Of a stretch of DNA of 64,000 nucleotides, positions 11,642 through 23,292 are shown piece after piece. The notes below the pieces were generated by a model, which was not told the origin of the DNA, did not search any database, and saw only the letters and a list, made by a program, of their open reading frames with translations. Positions within the stretch are counted from its first letter, which is position 1. Each line of letters begins with the position of its first letter. Source of the stretch: Gavia stellata (taxonomy: Eukaryota > Chordata > Aves > Gaviiformes > Gaviidae); contig NC_082598.1 of the NCBI RefSeq assembly GCF_030936135.1, positions 29,382,687 to 29,446,686 on the forward strand, written 5' to 3'. A program made the translations under genes and the position numbers.

Positions 11642-14600
11642 CTGGAAGAAAGGAAAAAAAGCACTGAAATTACCACCACCTGAAAGGACAAGTGTTACCA
11701 ATTTGTTTAGGAAGGTTAATAATAAATATAATGGCACAGATTTAAAAAGTAGTATTTATTTGAAAGTTAAAATTAAAGAGAACTAAAGTGAAGAATTGCA
11801 TGTAGCAACAAAATAATAGTAGCACATCAAAACAAAAGCTATGACTACTGTAGGATAAATAGAGAAACAAATAAACACTTCCATGAACTAAAAATGTTTT
11901 AATCTTACTTGTAGTAGGTCACGGAACTCTTACATGTTTATAGAGTGTAATTTCAGGGAGCTCCAATATGCACTCATTCTATCATAGTGTTAACAAGATT
12001 GGCAATGCTATTTTTTTCTCTTTTTAAATTGCATCATCTCTTGTTTTCATAGTACCACCATCTTCAGAAAGCTAATTCTGAAGCTTCAAGGGAACCAATA
12101 CACTTACTTTTAAAATGGAAAGAGGTATTGTTTTTCTCTACATAATTTAACTACCAGTGCTAAATATAGGTCCACAAGTTCTTTGTTATTCTTCTCTGAT
12201 ACTGGATTTTAAATATATAGTTGTATCCAAAATTTTAGACACTTGCTATATTTATTTTTTTGTTCATTTATTGTATCGTAGAGAAACTCAGACTTTGCTT
12301 AGTTGTATGTGTTGAACAGTTGCAAGTAATTATAGTTCACAAATCAAAACAGCTGCATAACACTAAGAAGATGCATCCCATAAGCATCAGGGAATTCAAA
12401 CTAAATAGTAAGAGAATCTATTTTTAACCTGTGACTATTACTGAAATGTTTAAATTAATCCAAACAATAAAGAAGGCATCTCAAACATACATAGAACATA
12501 TAACTTAGCTATCTATAACAAAAACTACAAATACCAACTCAAATTTTTTAACCAAATATATTAGAGTCATATTTAATGCTAGAAGAGAAGCACCACTCTC
12601 TATCACAATGTAAGAAATTTTTGGTAAATACCAAAAGCAATTTTTGCTACTAGCTAGTCATGTAAAAGAGTTTAACAATCATAATAAACACAGTTCAGCT
12701 AGACTTGCTTACAAATAATTAAAAGGAATCCCTCAAAACATAAAATCTCCCAACTGTTTTTAAATACCCTGGCAACAATTGATAATTTTAATAGCTTTGC
12801 TTGTTGTCTGCTCCTAACAGTGGTATTTAAGCACTCCTCTCACATTGTTTCAAGACAATAAAGTAAAAACAAGGGAGTGAAGAGTATTTGTCCTTTCAAT
12901 GATGGGACACAAATACAACAGCGTTTCCTTAGCCAAAATCCAAAGAAAAGCCCTAAAACATGGCTTCCTCCAGCTGGGCTCCATGTGGAAAGAAGAGAGT
13001 TTTCTGCTTATCCTTTCAGCTCCTTTTCTTCTCTCTCATCCTTACTGCTAGCTACAGGCCCTCAAGCCAAAGAGATGGTCACACCTGAAGTGCATTAGCA
13101 AGAATTCACCTCCTGCTGTTCTCTGCAAACCCTCTGAAATCAAGGCAAATCACACAGATTTTTTCTTCCCACTCTGATGTATAAATCCTTTTTTCCTAGG
13201 CTTTCATATCGATTTGATCCTTCATAGCTGCTTGGTACAGATGACTCTTGAGTCCACACAACACCCACCACCATCTCTCCTGAACCTCGTTTTCAGTTTG
13301 GTTATTGCGTTTGCCAAAATGGCTAGTCAGTCACATGATCACCTCTCAGCCAGGCATCGTTCACATGCCACCACTCCAGGCTCTCTCCCTAGCCAAACCC
13401 ACTGCTCTGCTAACTCCAGGCACCACGCGCAGCCCGTACCCACTCGGGTATCCTGAGCCCCTTCCCACTGCTGTTACTGAATCCCTCTTCTCACCCTTTC
13501 ATGCACTCTGCAGCTAGACTAAATCAGTTGACTGGTCTGAAATTCAAGGACTGGGCAGAAGGAAATTGTTATTAATCACAGCTACAAATAACAAACAATG
13601 CCAGAAAAACCCAACTTCCAGTTACAGTCTGAAGTGACTTTGGGTTGGAAAGCTTTATATGTAAGAAGAAAAGAGAACTAGAATAGCTGAGAAGGCTCAA
13701 TTTAGCATGTTCTTTTTCACCGAGTAACATTTAACAATAGCAACTGGAACCAGCAAGAAAAACTTGTAAGGTTCCTGAAATAAAATGGTCCAATGAAACA
13801 GTTACCATTTGAGATTTACCATATCCTCATTTATCTAGCCTGGGTTGTTTTGGCTCCAGTGTCACTAACTGTGAGTAAATCTTTGTGTCTAACTTCTACT
13901 AGAAGAACCCAGGGGAACTTTATATATATACATGTTAAGATTTCTGGTTTTCCACCAGCAAATGTTCATAATTCATTTGGATTTGGAGGAATTTACTGTG
14001 TGCATTATACAGAAGCAACTAAAAATCTCCCACCCCCTAATGATTTCAGCAGCAATTTTTTTTTTGCTTGAGCCCTCAGGTCAGGCCAAACAGGAAGAAC
14101 GAATGTGCTCTGGTTTCACAAATAGGGACCAGTAGTAATATGATTTGCTAAAGTCTAAGGAATTGTTACTGATCATGCTCAGAAATTGTGCGCACTAATA
14201 TGTAGCTTTACTTGGATGCTTTGATTCCAAATAAAGCTTTGAATTGCTATGATTCAGAAACCTACTTTGTTTCATGTTTCAAACTTCAGTATTTTTTTCT
14301 GTAGTTTTCAAAAAGTTAAAATGAGCTCTTTTTTGTCCTTTGGAAAAGTTCGTAATTTTTTTCCATAACTCAAGAATAGCTGAGGGGATTTTTTTTCACA
14401 TTCTCCCTCCTCCTCCCTAGGCCCCTCTCTTCTCCTCCACTCAACACAAAAATAGAAAAAGCCTGGAAAACATTGGTCCAAAAGAGCTATGAATAATGAT
14501 TTAAAATTAACGTAAAAATTATTACTTATTTATATATCACTCAGCAGAATAGAAGGCAATACATTACAAGACAGGTAAACTCCTGAAAGAAGTTTAGAAA

Positions 14601-17600
14601 AACCTTTTGGTTTAATACAGTGGACCAACAAATACTGTTAAGGAAAATATTGAAGTTACCCACTGGATTCTATCATGTCCTCACTCAGCCTTATTTCATT
14701 CTTTTTCTGGAACTACAAATAATAGCTACGCCTATCACTATCCATAAGGTCATTTACTTCTTTCACTGAGATCCCCAAATACTTGTTTGCTGCTTTAACC
14801 CATCTTTCCAACAACAGCATTTTTGTTCTATTTTCACAGTTTCCTAGTGATAACAACTCCCCTTCTCTTCTTGACACGTGTACCACGCAATGAACCTCTA
14901 CTACACAAAAGGCCTTCCCAATTGTATCATCTCAGCTGACAACGAGTAGTATTAAAATTCTTTTTAACAGATTTTTTTCTGACAAAATAACATGAGCCTA
15001 GGCTCTGGTGCACATGGCCTTGAGAAAGGTCGGCATAGACCTCTGTTCGGCATTCCCCACTGGCTAGCTCTAGATGACAACTCTGTTTCCACTTAGTATG
15101 TGAGGGTTTTGGATCACCTTCCTGAGTCACCTTGTTCTCCCCCATTTTCCTCCCATTCTCTCATCTTCCCAATGCACAGTAGGGAATTCACGCACTTAAT
15201 TCCAGGCTAGAGAGTCCACTCTCTAAGTTAGGCTCCCATTTGCTTTGATTCTTATCCTTTTCCCCCCTAAAAATACTACTGTATATCTTCAATCTTAAAT
15301 CAAGCTTACCAGCTATTTTTTATAGCATCAAAAGCCCTGAAGGGACTATTTAAATTTAAGATACCTAAGAATCTATTCAGTAATGAGAACTGAATTACTC
15401 TCTATCAATGTCTGCTAACAGCCATACAACACATAAAGAACATGCATTCTATTCATGTATACATGCACACTATATCCAACTATTCTTCAGATATGAGTTC
15501 ATACAGACCTGTAGACAGTAAATCATAGAGCTATAGACAGTAAATCATAAGCCAGATTGTTAATTAGTTGAGAAATAGCTGTAACCATTTTGGATTTGTG
15601 TCTCCAGCTACAGCTGGACATGTCCAGATGACAGAAATATACAGCATGCTGGCCTTCGTTGTGTTTGGTACAAAAATGAGGAACTGGCACCAAGCTCATT
15701 CAGTTCAAAGCAATGCTTTGCCAGCAGTTTTACTCATCATTTTCCAGTTGCTGTTCACTAAATAAAACATCAGTTCCCCAATAAAGATCTGAAATGGACA
15801 GTTATGAGGTCTAAGAAATAGTAACACTGTTCAGGCGATTAAATTGAGATTTTGGCAGTATATACTGTGGATGATTTCTAGCAGTTCACAGTAGGAAATC
15901 TCACAAAGACCAAGTTTGTTTAAAAAGCTAATGAAACAGAGCAAAGCAGCCTACCAAAGTATGTGTAATGGATGAGGCAGTTACACATGGAATAAAACAC
16001 TGGTTCACTACTGTAACTAGCCAGTACATACCCAGAGATTTCTTCTGCTGGGTCTGTCCCTATGACTCTGCACTCTGAAGAAATGGGCACATCACTGATA
16101 ATATGGAGGTCCCATAGTGTACCAAACCATTGCACATCAGTTGAGCTGCAGTAATAGACTTTATCCTACTTGTCCTGTCAAGTAATGACATTACCTTAAA
16201 CTGCTTACCAGCTGCCCAAGGGGACAAAAAGGAGGTCAGCTGTAATTTTTTTTTTTTTCTTTTTTTGCAACTTAACAGGTGACATGCAAATAATGGATCA
16301 GTACCCACATAAAACGGAACTCGAAATAGACTTTGTGGAAGGCATCTTTTAAAGAAGCTGCAGAATGAAGCTGGGCTCCTAAGGTCCTGTGCAGAAAGGA
16401 GAGATTTTCTCTTTCATCAACTTCTGGCTTTCCAGCAACAAAGTCTCAGCAAAAATATCAGGATCATACGAAAGGGCTGGAGGGGAAGACAGTAGCTACC
16501 TTTCATATTACCAGCTGTTGTTGCCTGAAAGTTCCCAGTTACAGTCATAACACTGTGGTCTAACAGAAAATTTTACCTGGTGTCCTTTTTTCCTGTCTCT
16601 TTAGCAAGATGTGTCATGTAACCAGAAATTTTTTATTTATAAAGCTTTTCTTAACCTAAGAAATGAAATGTAACATACACATAATGGCTCTATTGCAATT
16701 CAGAAACCAATCCTGAACTCTGTGCCTGTGTTAAACATTCACTTTGCACTGGCTAATGAATAAAGCTCCATGGGCTCCTTGGGAATCAATTATGCCACAC
16801 CAGAATCCATGCTTCAGTCCCTGTGACCTTCTGTCCATCTGTGCTGGGTGGACTGCCAGACTTTCATTATTATTCTCTAGATCACAAGAACGATTCCCCA
16901 CTGACCTCAGTAATGTCTCATAGCAGACATTCTGACCTGGAGCTGTATTCACAGCATCTCTTTTCTTTTTTCCAACATTCCAAGTGTATCAGTAAAGAAG
17001 GCTTGCTAGACTACATTAGTTCTTACAGATGGGTGAAATACAGGCTACCCTGGGATACACTCCTTTGGACATTCCCCATAATATCGCTGTGTTGGCAAGA
17101 TCAAATTAAAGAAGTGGCAGATCATTTAGCTGATAATTACTATCTTCCATCCGAAAAACTCCCAGGACCAAATGGTTTATTTATGTTAGTGTTAAACTCC
17201 TAAATTTAGACACCTGCGTTACAGCAAATATTGCCATTGATTGACAACAGAATTGTTTATCTTTCATGTTGCTTTCACAATTACAACTTTTGGATCTCCA
17301 TGCTGCTAGTCACTTTAGAGTTTGAGGGCGTCATGCCTTGAGGCTCGACATCACTTGGAGAACTACCAGCATCTCCAAATGATTCAGGGATCAAGATCCG
17401 TTTACTCTAGAACATAACTACAACTCCCTGCAACTTTAACTTCCTCTATTTGGCAAAAAGTTCCTTACAGGCCAGTACAGTTGGGTTCCCAAATTGATAC
17501 AGGAGTCTTGACATATGCATGTTACCTTATGAAACGTGGAAAATCCAACAGCCACAAAGCTAAGCCTAGCAGCTTTACTATAATGTACTTTTCCTGATGT

Positions 17601-20600
17601 TTATTCTGTGAAGGAGACACAGCTCCTTCTGTGTTCTCAGGAGGGGAAGGGAAAGGAGAATATACAGGCCTCACAGATAACATAATAGTAAAGATCATTG
17701 TTCAACCAGTGACATGCAAGAACATTGACAGCATCTCTTAGGTAGACAGAATCTTGCTACAGATTTCTCGAACAACAGATTGATTTGAAAACCGCCCAGG
17801 CTGGTTCATACTTATACAAGGATAATAAAAATGCGACTATTAGAGTGAGCTTTGTTTTTAAGGACAGTAAGATGAAAATGCTAAACACTTGTAATAATTC
17901 TCACTGAGAACCAAAATTAATCTCAAAATACATGTCAGAGCCAAAATATAAACACTGCATGCTGATAATGTAAGGATGGTGAGAGAACCAAAACCTCAAT
18001 TATTTACATATCCATAGTCAACAGTTCATCTTAGAAACTTTAATAGTAATCCTCATTCCCACCAGTGTTGACAGACCAACAGATTTTTAAAATACTATTT
18101 TGCAAAATGCATGAATGCCTAACATTGTGCATAATTAAGAGGGTATGCTGCTTGCCTGAGAGGCAGCCTTATTTGATGTGGTCCTGCAGTGTGACCATAT
18201 GCCCCAAAATTACATCTGGACTATAAAAGTCTGATATACATGAAACCATTCTTTATGTGTGTCACAAGACTTGTTCTGAATTCTACAGAAAACAGTAAGA
18301 GAAAGCTTTAGTTGTGGATGGCTGTTAACAGGAGGTGGCGGAAGACCACATAAGTATGAGTTGAGGATACTGATGTGAAGGAATGGGAGGAATGGGACAT
18401 CTACCATGGAATGCATTTATCACTATAAAATAAATATAATTGATTTTCCTTTATGGAACTGTAAAACAGTTTGCTTTCCCAGATAAATAACTGCAATGGT
18501 AAGCAATTATGGTACCATAAAAAAAAATTTTAATTTGGTATAATGCTCATCAGCCATGAAGGACTTTTTAAAAACAATGTTTCAAGTGGTTTAGAACACT
18601 TCCTCTCTGCAAGGAAAAGAATGAAAATGCCAGCGGTTTTTCATTCTTACAAACATGCTAATTTTCACCTTTGTAATGTTTGCATACTATTCATTACTTA
18701 AGGATTTTTTTTCAGTGTAAGCAAAATGGGACATAGACTACAGATTCTAACACAAGTTGAAGGTGATCTTATGTCTCTCCGTATTAGAGAAAGATTTAGC
18801 TATTCAAACCATGGATTCCGTTATTGTTTGTTTTTCTGGAAAGTAATGAAAATTTACTATACTATACTAACTATAATCCCCAGAAAAAAATTATGGACCA
18901 GTCTTATTAGAAGGCTCTTGATGTCTGTAGGGGTCAGATGAAATTGTAAGATATCAGTAATTTCAGTCATGTATAATCTAGCCTTTTCTCCCCCCCTTCA
19001 AATTTAAATTGCTGAGTTAGGTCTTCACTGTCAAGGTGTTGCATGTTAGGTCTTCAACAAGCACCATTCCTAAGCCCTCCTGTCCTCTAATGCAATACAG
19101 GCAATCAACAAATTATTATGGTCATGTCTAAAGGCAGTCTTCCTTCATAGCAGCTGGTACTGCCTCTACCTCAATGAGTGAAACAACAGTCATTCATTAC
19201 AAAGTTTTCTTCTACAGGTTGACAAGCATGCTATACTCCTGGTGAGAGACAGAAGAGTATGCAGAGCCAAGTATAAGTACTTAAGAGAAATCAAAGCTAA
19301 ACAACTCAGCTTGATATTTTCTTCTATGAAACATAAAAGTCTCTTGTATCTTTAGTCAAAATAATGTGTATCTCTAGTGATAATTTGCTTTGTCCTTTCT
19401 TTGTACACAGTTCTAACACAATAACTTTTTCAACAGCTTTGCATCTTGAATACTGTGATGGTAAATAATTTTTGAAAGGTTGATTAATGACATTCTGAAA
19501 ACAAGCCCCCATGACACACCTCGAGTAGGATATTCTCTGTTACTACAATATAACTGTACTGCTCTACCTGTCCCCTTCCACCCATACCAACTTTTCAGTT
19601 CTTCACCCTACAGTAATTACATTGACTTAAGAGGACATAGTCCTGATTTTTGCTATGTAAGTAGGATCGGAACAGGTCCCATTTCCCCAGAGGATTTCAT
19701 ACATTTTAATGAGTGTTATGTCAATACATGCCTCAGAGGAAGAGATTGAGTAGAGCTGACGTAAATACACCTGCTTTTTTATCTGCTTTCTCACCAAAGA
19801 ATGAAAATCTAGGGCAGAGGATATGAAGGATACAAATGGAATGCTAAACATAAGGAAAGCAAATTGAATGGCATCATATTTCCTAATTGCCAGACTTACT
19901 TGATCTTAATCCACTTCAGACTGTTCTTAGTTTAAAGATACATCCCAAGACTTACTTGTCAATCATAACATTCACTAGCTGTGGGTATTTTTCTTCCCTA
20001 ACTCAAGCTACATGAAAAGAACAGGCCTAAAACAACTTGTTGCAGATCCTTTACAGACTGAATTGAGAAAACAGATTTAAGTTGTCTTGATTTTGACAGG
20101 GCTGAAGGTGCCATTGAGACGAGTTTAGTTTTTTTCCTGTGCTTGCTAACTGTTTGATTGTATGATGTATATTGAAGGTGGGAGTTTAAAATAGGAAAAT
20201 AGATTTATACTTATATACCTCACACATTACCCCACTTGTTACAGATGTGCTTTTGAAGTACTTAATTAAGGAAGGTCAACTAGAAAATATTCTCACTAAC
20301 AAAAAAAAGAAGTAAAAATCCCAGAAACCCTCAGTACTGAAAGCAGATTATTTTTTCTTTTTTTTTTTCCTGAAAAAGTAATCCTTTAACCTAGCATTAC
20401 TGTCTTTCTCATGTTGTAGTTGAAGCAATTTAATTATAAGATATGTCAGCTTCTCTGAAGGTAACACAGGGAAGGCTTTTCAAAAAAATTTTGTAATAAA
20501 TTATTACCTTTTAATTCTGTAACAGACATAGAGTTACAGAGTTACATAGAGTTAACAGACTAAGCCATTATAAAATCTAATACACCTGGAACAAGTTTCC

Positions 20601-21142
20601 ACAAAACATACTTGGGGTTCTTCATCGACACATATTTAGAAGAATTAAAACGTTTTCTCTTAGTTAAACTGTAATACTTTGTAGGCGGTTCAGAAAGATT
20701 TGTGGCTATTTATAAATTAACTTCCACCTAAAAATAAAAATCAGATTTGCACATCAATGTGTGAAATAAAGGAATAAATATTTCATTCCACTGACAGTGA
20801 TCTGAAGTTCTAACATAAATATCTTTCTGTACTTGTAAAATGACTGATGAAAAGCATCTACACACCAAATGCTCAAGATAGTGTGCTCCTCAGAAATCTA
20901 CTTTGAGAAATTCAGAATAGGTTTCCTCTTCGGTACCTTAAATATGTTTTAAATATATAAATCTAAATAGCATATTTATTTCTCTGCAACAAACATTATT
21001 AAGTCACTAGGTAGACTAGTTTGTTAGGTAGATGTGCTAAGATACATTTTTAATGTCCACAATTGCATTAGCACTTGAGAATGTAGTCTCAGTTTTAGTC
21101 TTCTTAATTAAAAATGTGTCAATTTACCCCATTAGCACTCAC
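11642..21142 (-). other. CORIN: CORIN intron 2
   Basis: This is 9.5 kb of AT-rich intron with GT-AG ends. Apart from a short direct duplication (15512-15549) and mononucleotide runs near 14058-14067 and 16248-16266, I see no exon with paired splice sites, no RNA gene and no young transposon. ORFs of 60-126 codons occur but have no recognisable domain and no coding-like composition. Confidence 0.7.
15512..15549 (+). repeat. Short direct duplication, 16 bp, period 22
   Basis: The 16-bp word tagacagtaaatcata occurs at 15512-15527 and again at 15534-15549, separated by six bases. It looks like a local replication-slippage duplication in the intron. Confidence 0.85.
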
Positions 21143-21287
21143 CTACAAAGGTAAGCAGGATCACCAACAAAAGGATAAGGGCACAGATGCATGGAATCAG
21201 TATTAGAAGCAAAAGTCGAAGGAACTTGGCAGAAGCCAGTTTCTGAGAGCAACCATCCCCCATATTATCCTCATCTGTTCCTAAGAC
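21143..21287 (-). CDS. CORIN: CORIN coding exon 2 (signal anchor / transmembrane segment)
   Basis: This 145-bp exon has a phase 0 start and leaves one base for the next codon. It encodes VLGTDEDNMGDGCSQKLASA, a Lys/Arg-flanked boundary, and then a hydrophobic signal anchor at about residues 50-73 of the predicted protein. The anchor contains the motif IPCICAL and a Leu/Ile/Val-rich run, and ends TFVG. Positive residues (Lys41, Lys46, Arg49) on the N-terminal side fit type II topology, with the N-terminus in the cytoplasm. The segment NMG-GCSQKL followed by LIPCICAL is diagnostic of corin in my recollection. Acceptor (CCAG at 21288-21291) and donor (GTGAGT) are canonical. The internal ATG at 21261-21263 has an unusually good start context (A at -3, G at +4). 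Confidence 0.95.
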
Positions 21288-23035
21288 CTGGAAAACAAAA
21301 GAGCACAGTTTTATCATTCTGCTGTCAATTAGTAACTCTGATGTTTTCAGTAGCAGTCCTCCCCGTTACACAGAACAGCTATATGATTTAAATATATACT
21401 ATAAATGGCTTGTAGATTCTTAATGAAAAGTTGTATGTAAACATTCTTTTTGGTGGACAGCCTAGTGTAATCCATATAATTTATTTTAGTTCACCCAATA
21501 GCCACAGACTTACAGCTTCATTGAAATTTCTAAACATCTCTGATGAACTAGAAGTTGGATAGGCATTTCATTTGAAAAAATCTAAAATACATAATAAATT
21601 TAAGCAATAAGGCTAAATACAGCTTATTTTATAATTAAAAATAATCCATTGCTAATTATTTAAGAACTCCATGTTCTTAAGTTTCTTTCATTAAGGAATC
21701 AAGCAACTACTACAATCTTTGTTTCAAGTGACAATAGAAATGGTAAGGACTGTTCCACTTATTATGCACAATAATGCTCTCTCATTTTCAAGTACTTTAC
21801 AAAATTATAACTTATCACAGTATTCTGTAGAGTTTGCAACTAATATTTTCTGTTCTGTAAATGGAATATAGAAAAACAGAAAGATTATTTTCTGAATTCA
21901 GTTGAGCTGCACAAAGTACAAAAATTCAAACCTCTGCAAAAGCCTGAACATGTATTTAATACATATATTTTTAAACACAACTCCATTAAGACTATGATCT
22001 CATATACTGGGAAAATGTCATACTTTTTAAACAGAAACAAAAACAAAATTCCAAATGAATATTTAATAGCAAGATTGAAACTGCTGTTATGAAGTTAATA
22101 CATCTTTATTCAAAATTGACTAAAAATAATTACGATTTTCCCTATGATAAGGTGAAATTGGATGATAGGATTATTAATTCCAGACAATGTCTTCCCAAAG
22201 GATGACTAATCATTTAGCCTCTTTGTCAGGAAGACCAATCACATTGAAGTTGGCTGTGACAGGACACAAGAGTGTAAATGCATCCATTACCCTGACAGCC
22301 TCTCCCCAAAGAATCTCAGGAGACTGAGATCTACAACGTATGTATTATTAGTCTTGTAAATGCCAGTCTCTGTGGGTTATCCCTTTGGCTGGCTCTGCTG
22401 TAAGTGCCTTTCTGTGAAGTACAGGTTACCAGACTGACTGGCACAAACAGAAGTTGAACTATTTCTTAAGGAATTGCTGCACAGAGACTAGATTTATACC
22501 CCCCCAACCGCACTGCCCATTTTACTAGCTTGACTGAGAAGACTATTGGCATAAGTAGGATTTACAGCGTGATTTTCCACCCTTCTGCAATGTCTCTTGT
22601 TCCAGCATGGCACAAGGACTATTTGTAAGGAAACTTTTCTTGCTCATAATATTAGAATTATCATCTATTTCTGATACCCCTGGTTACTAGACACTGCAGA
22701 CACTGTACAAACAGTAGAAATTAAGAAAACTGCATTTGTGCAGTTGTATGATGTACCTTTTCTGATACTGCTAAGCATCACATGTTATCTGACCTCCTTG
22801 AGACCCATCGAGTGCAATGTCCCATATGACTTTTTTTTCTACTTCCACTGTTCAAAGTAAAGACCAGGTAACATTGAAAATGCATACGGTACCAGTATGG
22901 TGCGAGGTGCTAGCAGTATCTCACTTGATAACCTCCTTCCTGTTCCAGCGATTCAGTCTCAACACCATCCTACTACTGAGCTTATCTAGCAAGCAGAATG
23001 TAAGTTGATGGTCAACTTAAAGATGGTGGAGTTAC

Positions 23036-23292
23036 CTGAACATCTGAAACAGCCAGCTCAGCATAAGAATAATAAGAGTGGTAGCTCTGTCTACTGAAAA
23101 GGTACAGCTTGGGTGAGTTGACAAGGTCTGTAATCTGATCATCACCACTTCCCACAAGAAGAGAAATATAAAGAATGTTGGAGAGAGTTAATTTGTTGTC
23201 AGCAGTGTTTTTCTTAATCAACAGCTTATTCAGAAGTTGCAAATGCTGCAATCCAAGATTTCCGGCCATCTCAGCTAAATTACTGCCCTTAC
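23036..23292 (-). CDS. Unidentified exon-like ORF within CORIN intron 1
   Basis: This 257-bp segment is open in one - strand frame and bounded by a CAG acceptor (TTGCAG, 23293-23298) and a good donor (CAG|GTAACT). It encodes 85 residues starting GKGSNLAEMAGNLGLQHLQL and ending HSYYSYAELAVSDVQ. It has a Leu-rich, apparently helical first half and a Tyr/Ser-rich second half. Codon choice looks gene-like, with many CTG, AAG, CAG and GAC codons, unlike neighbouring chance ORFs. With this acceptor the exon starts in phase 1 and ends in phase 0, so it cannot be inserted between CORIN exons 1 and 2 without a frame change. An alternative acceptor (TTTGAG|GTG, exon to 23305) would give an in-frame 270-bp cassette but has a weaker site. 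I do not recognise the protein. It may be a real exon of an unannotated - strand transcript, a relic exon, or chance. Confidence 0.3.
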
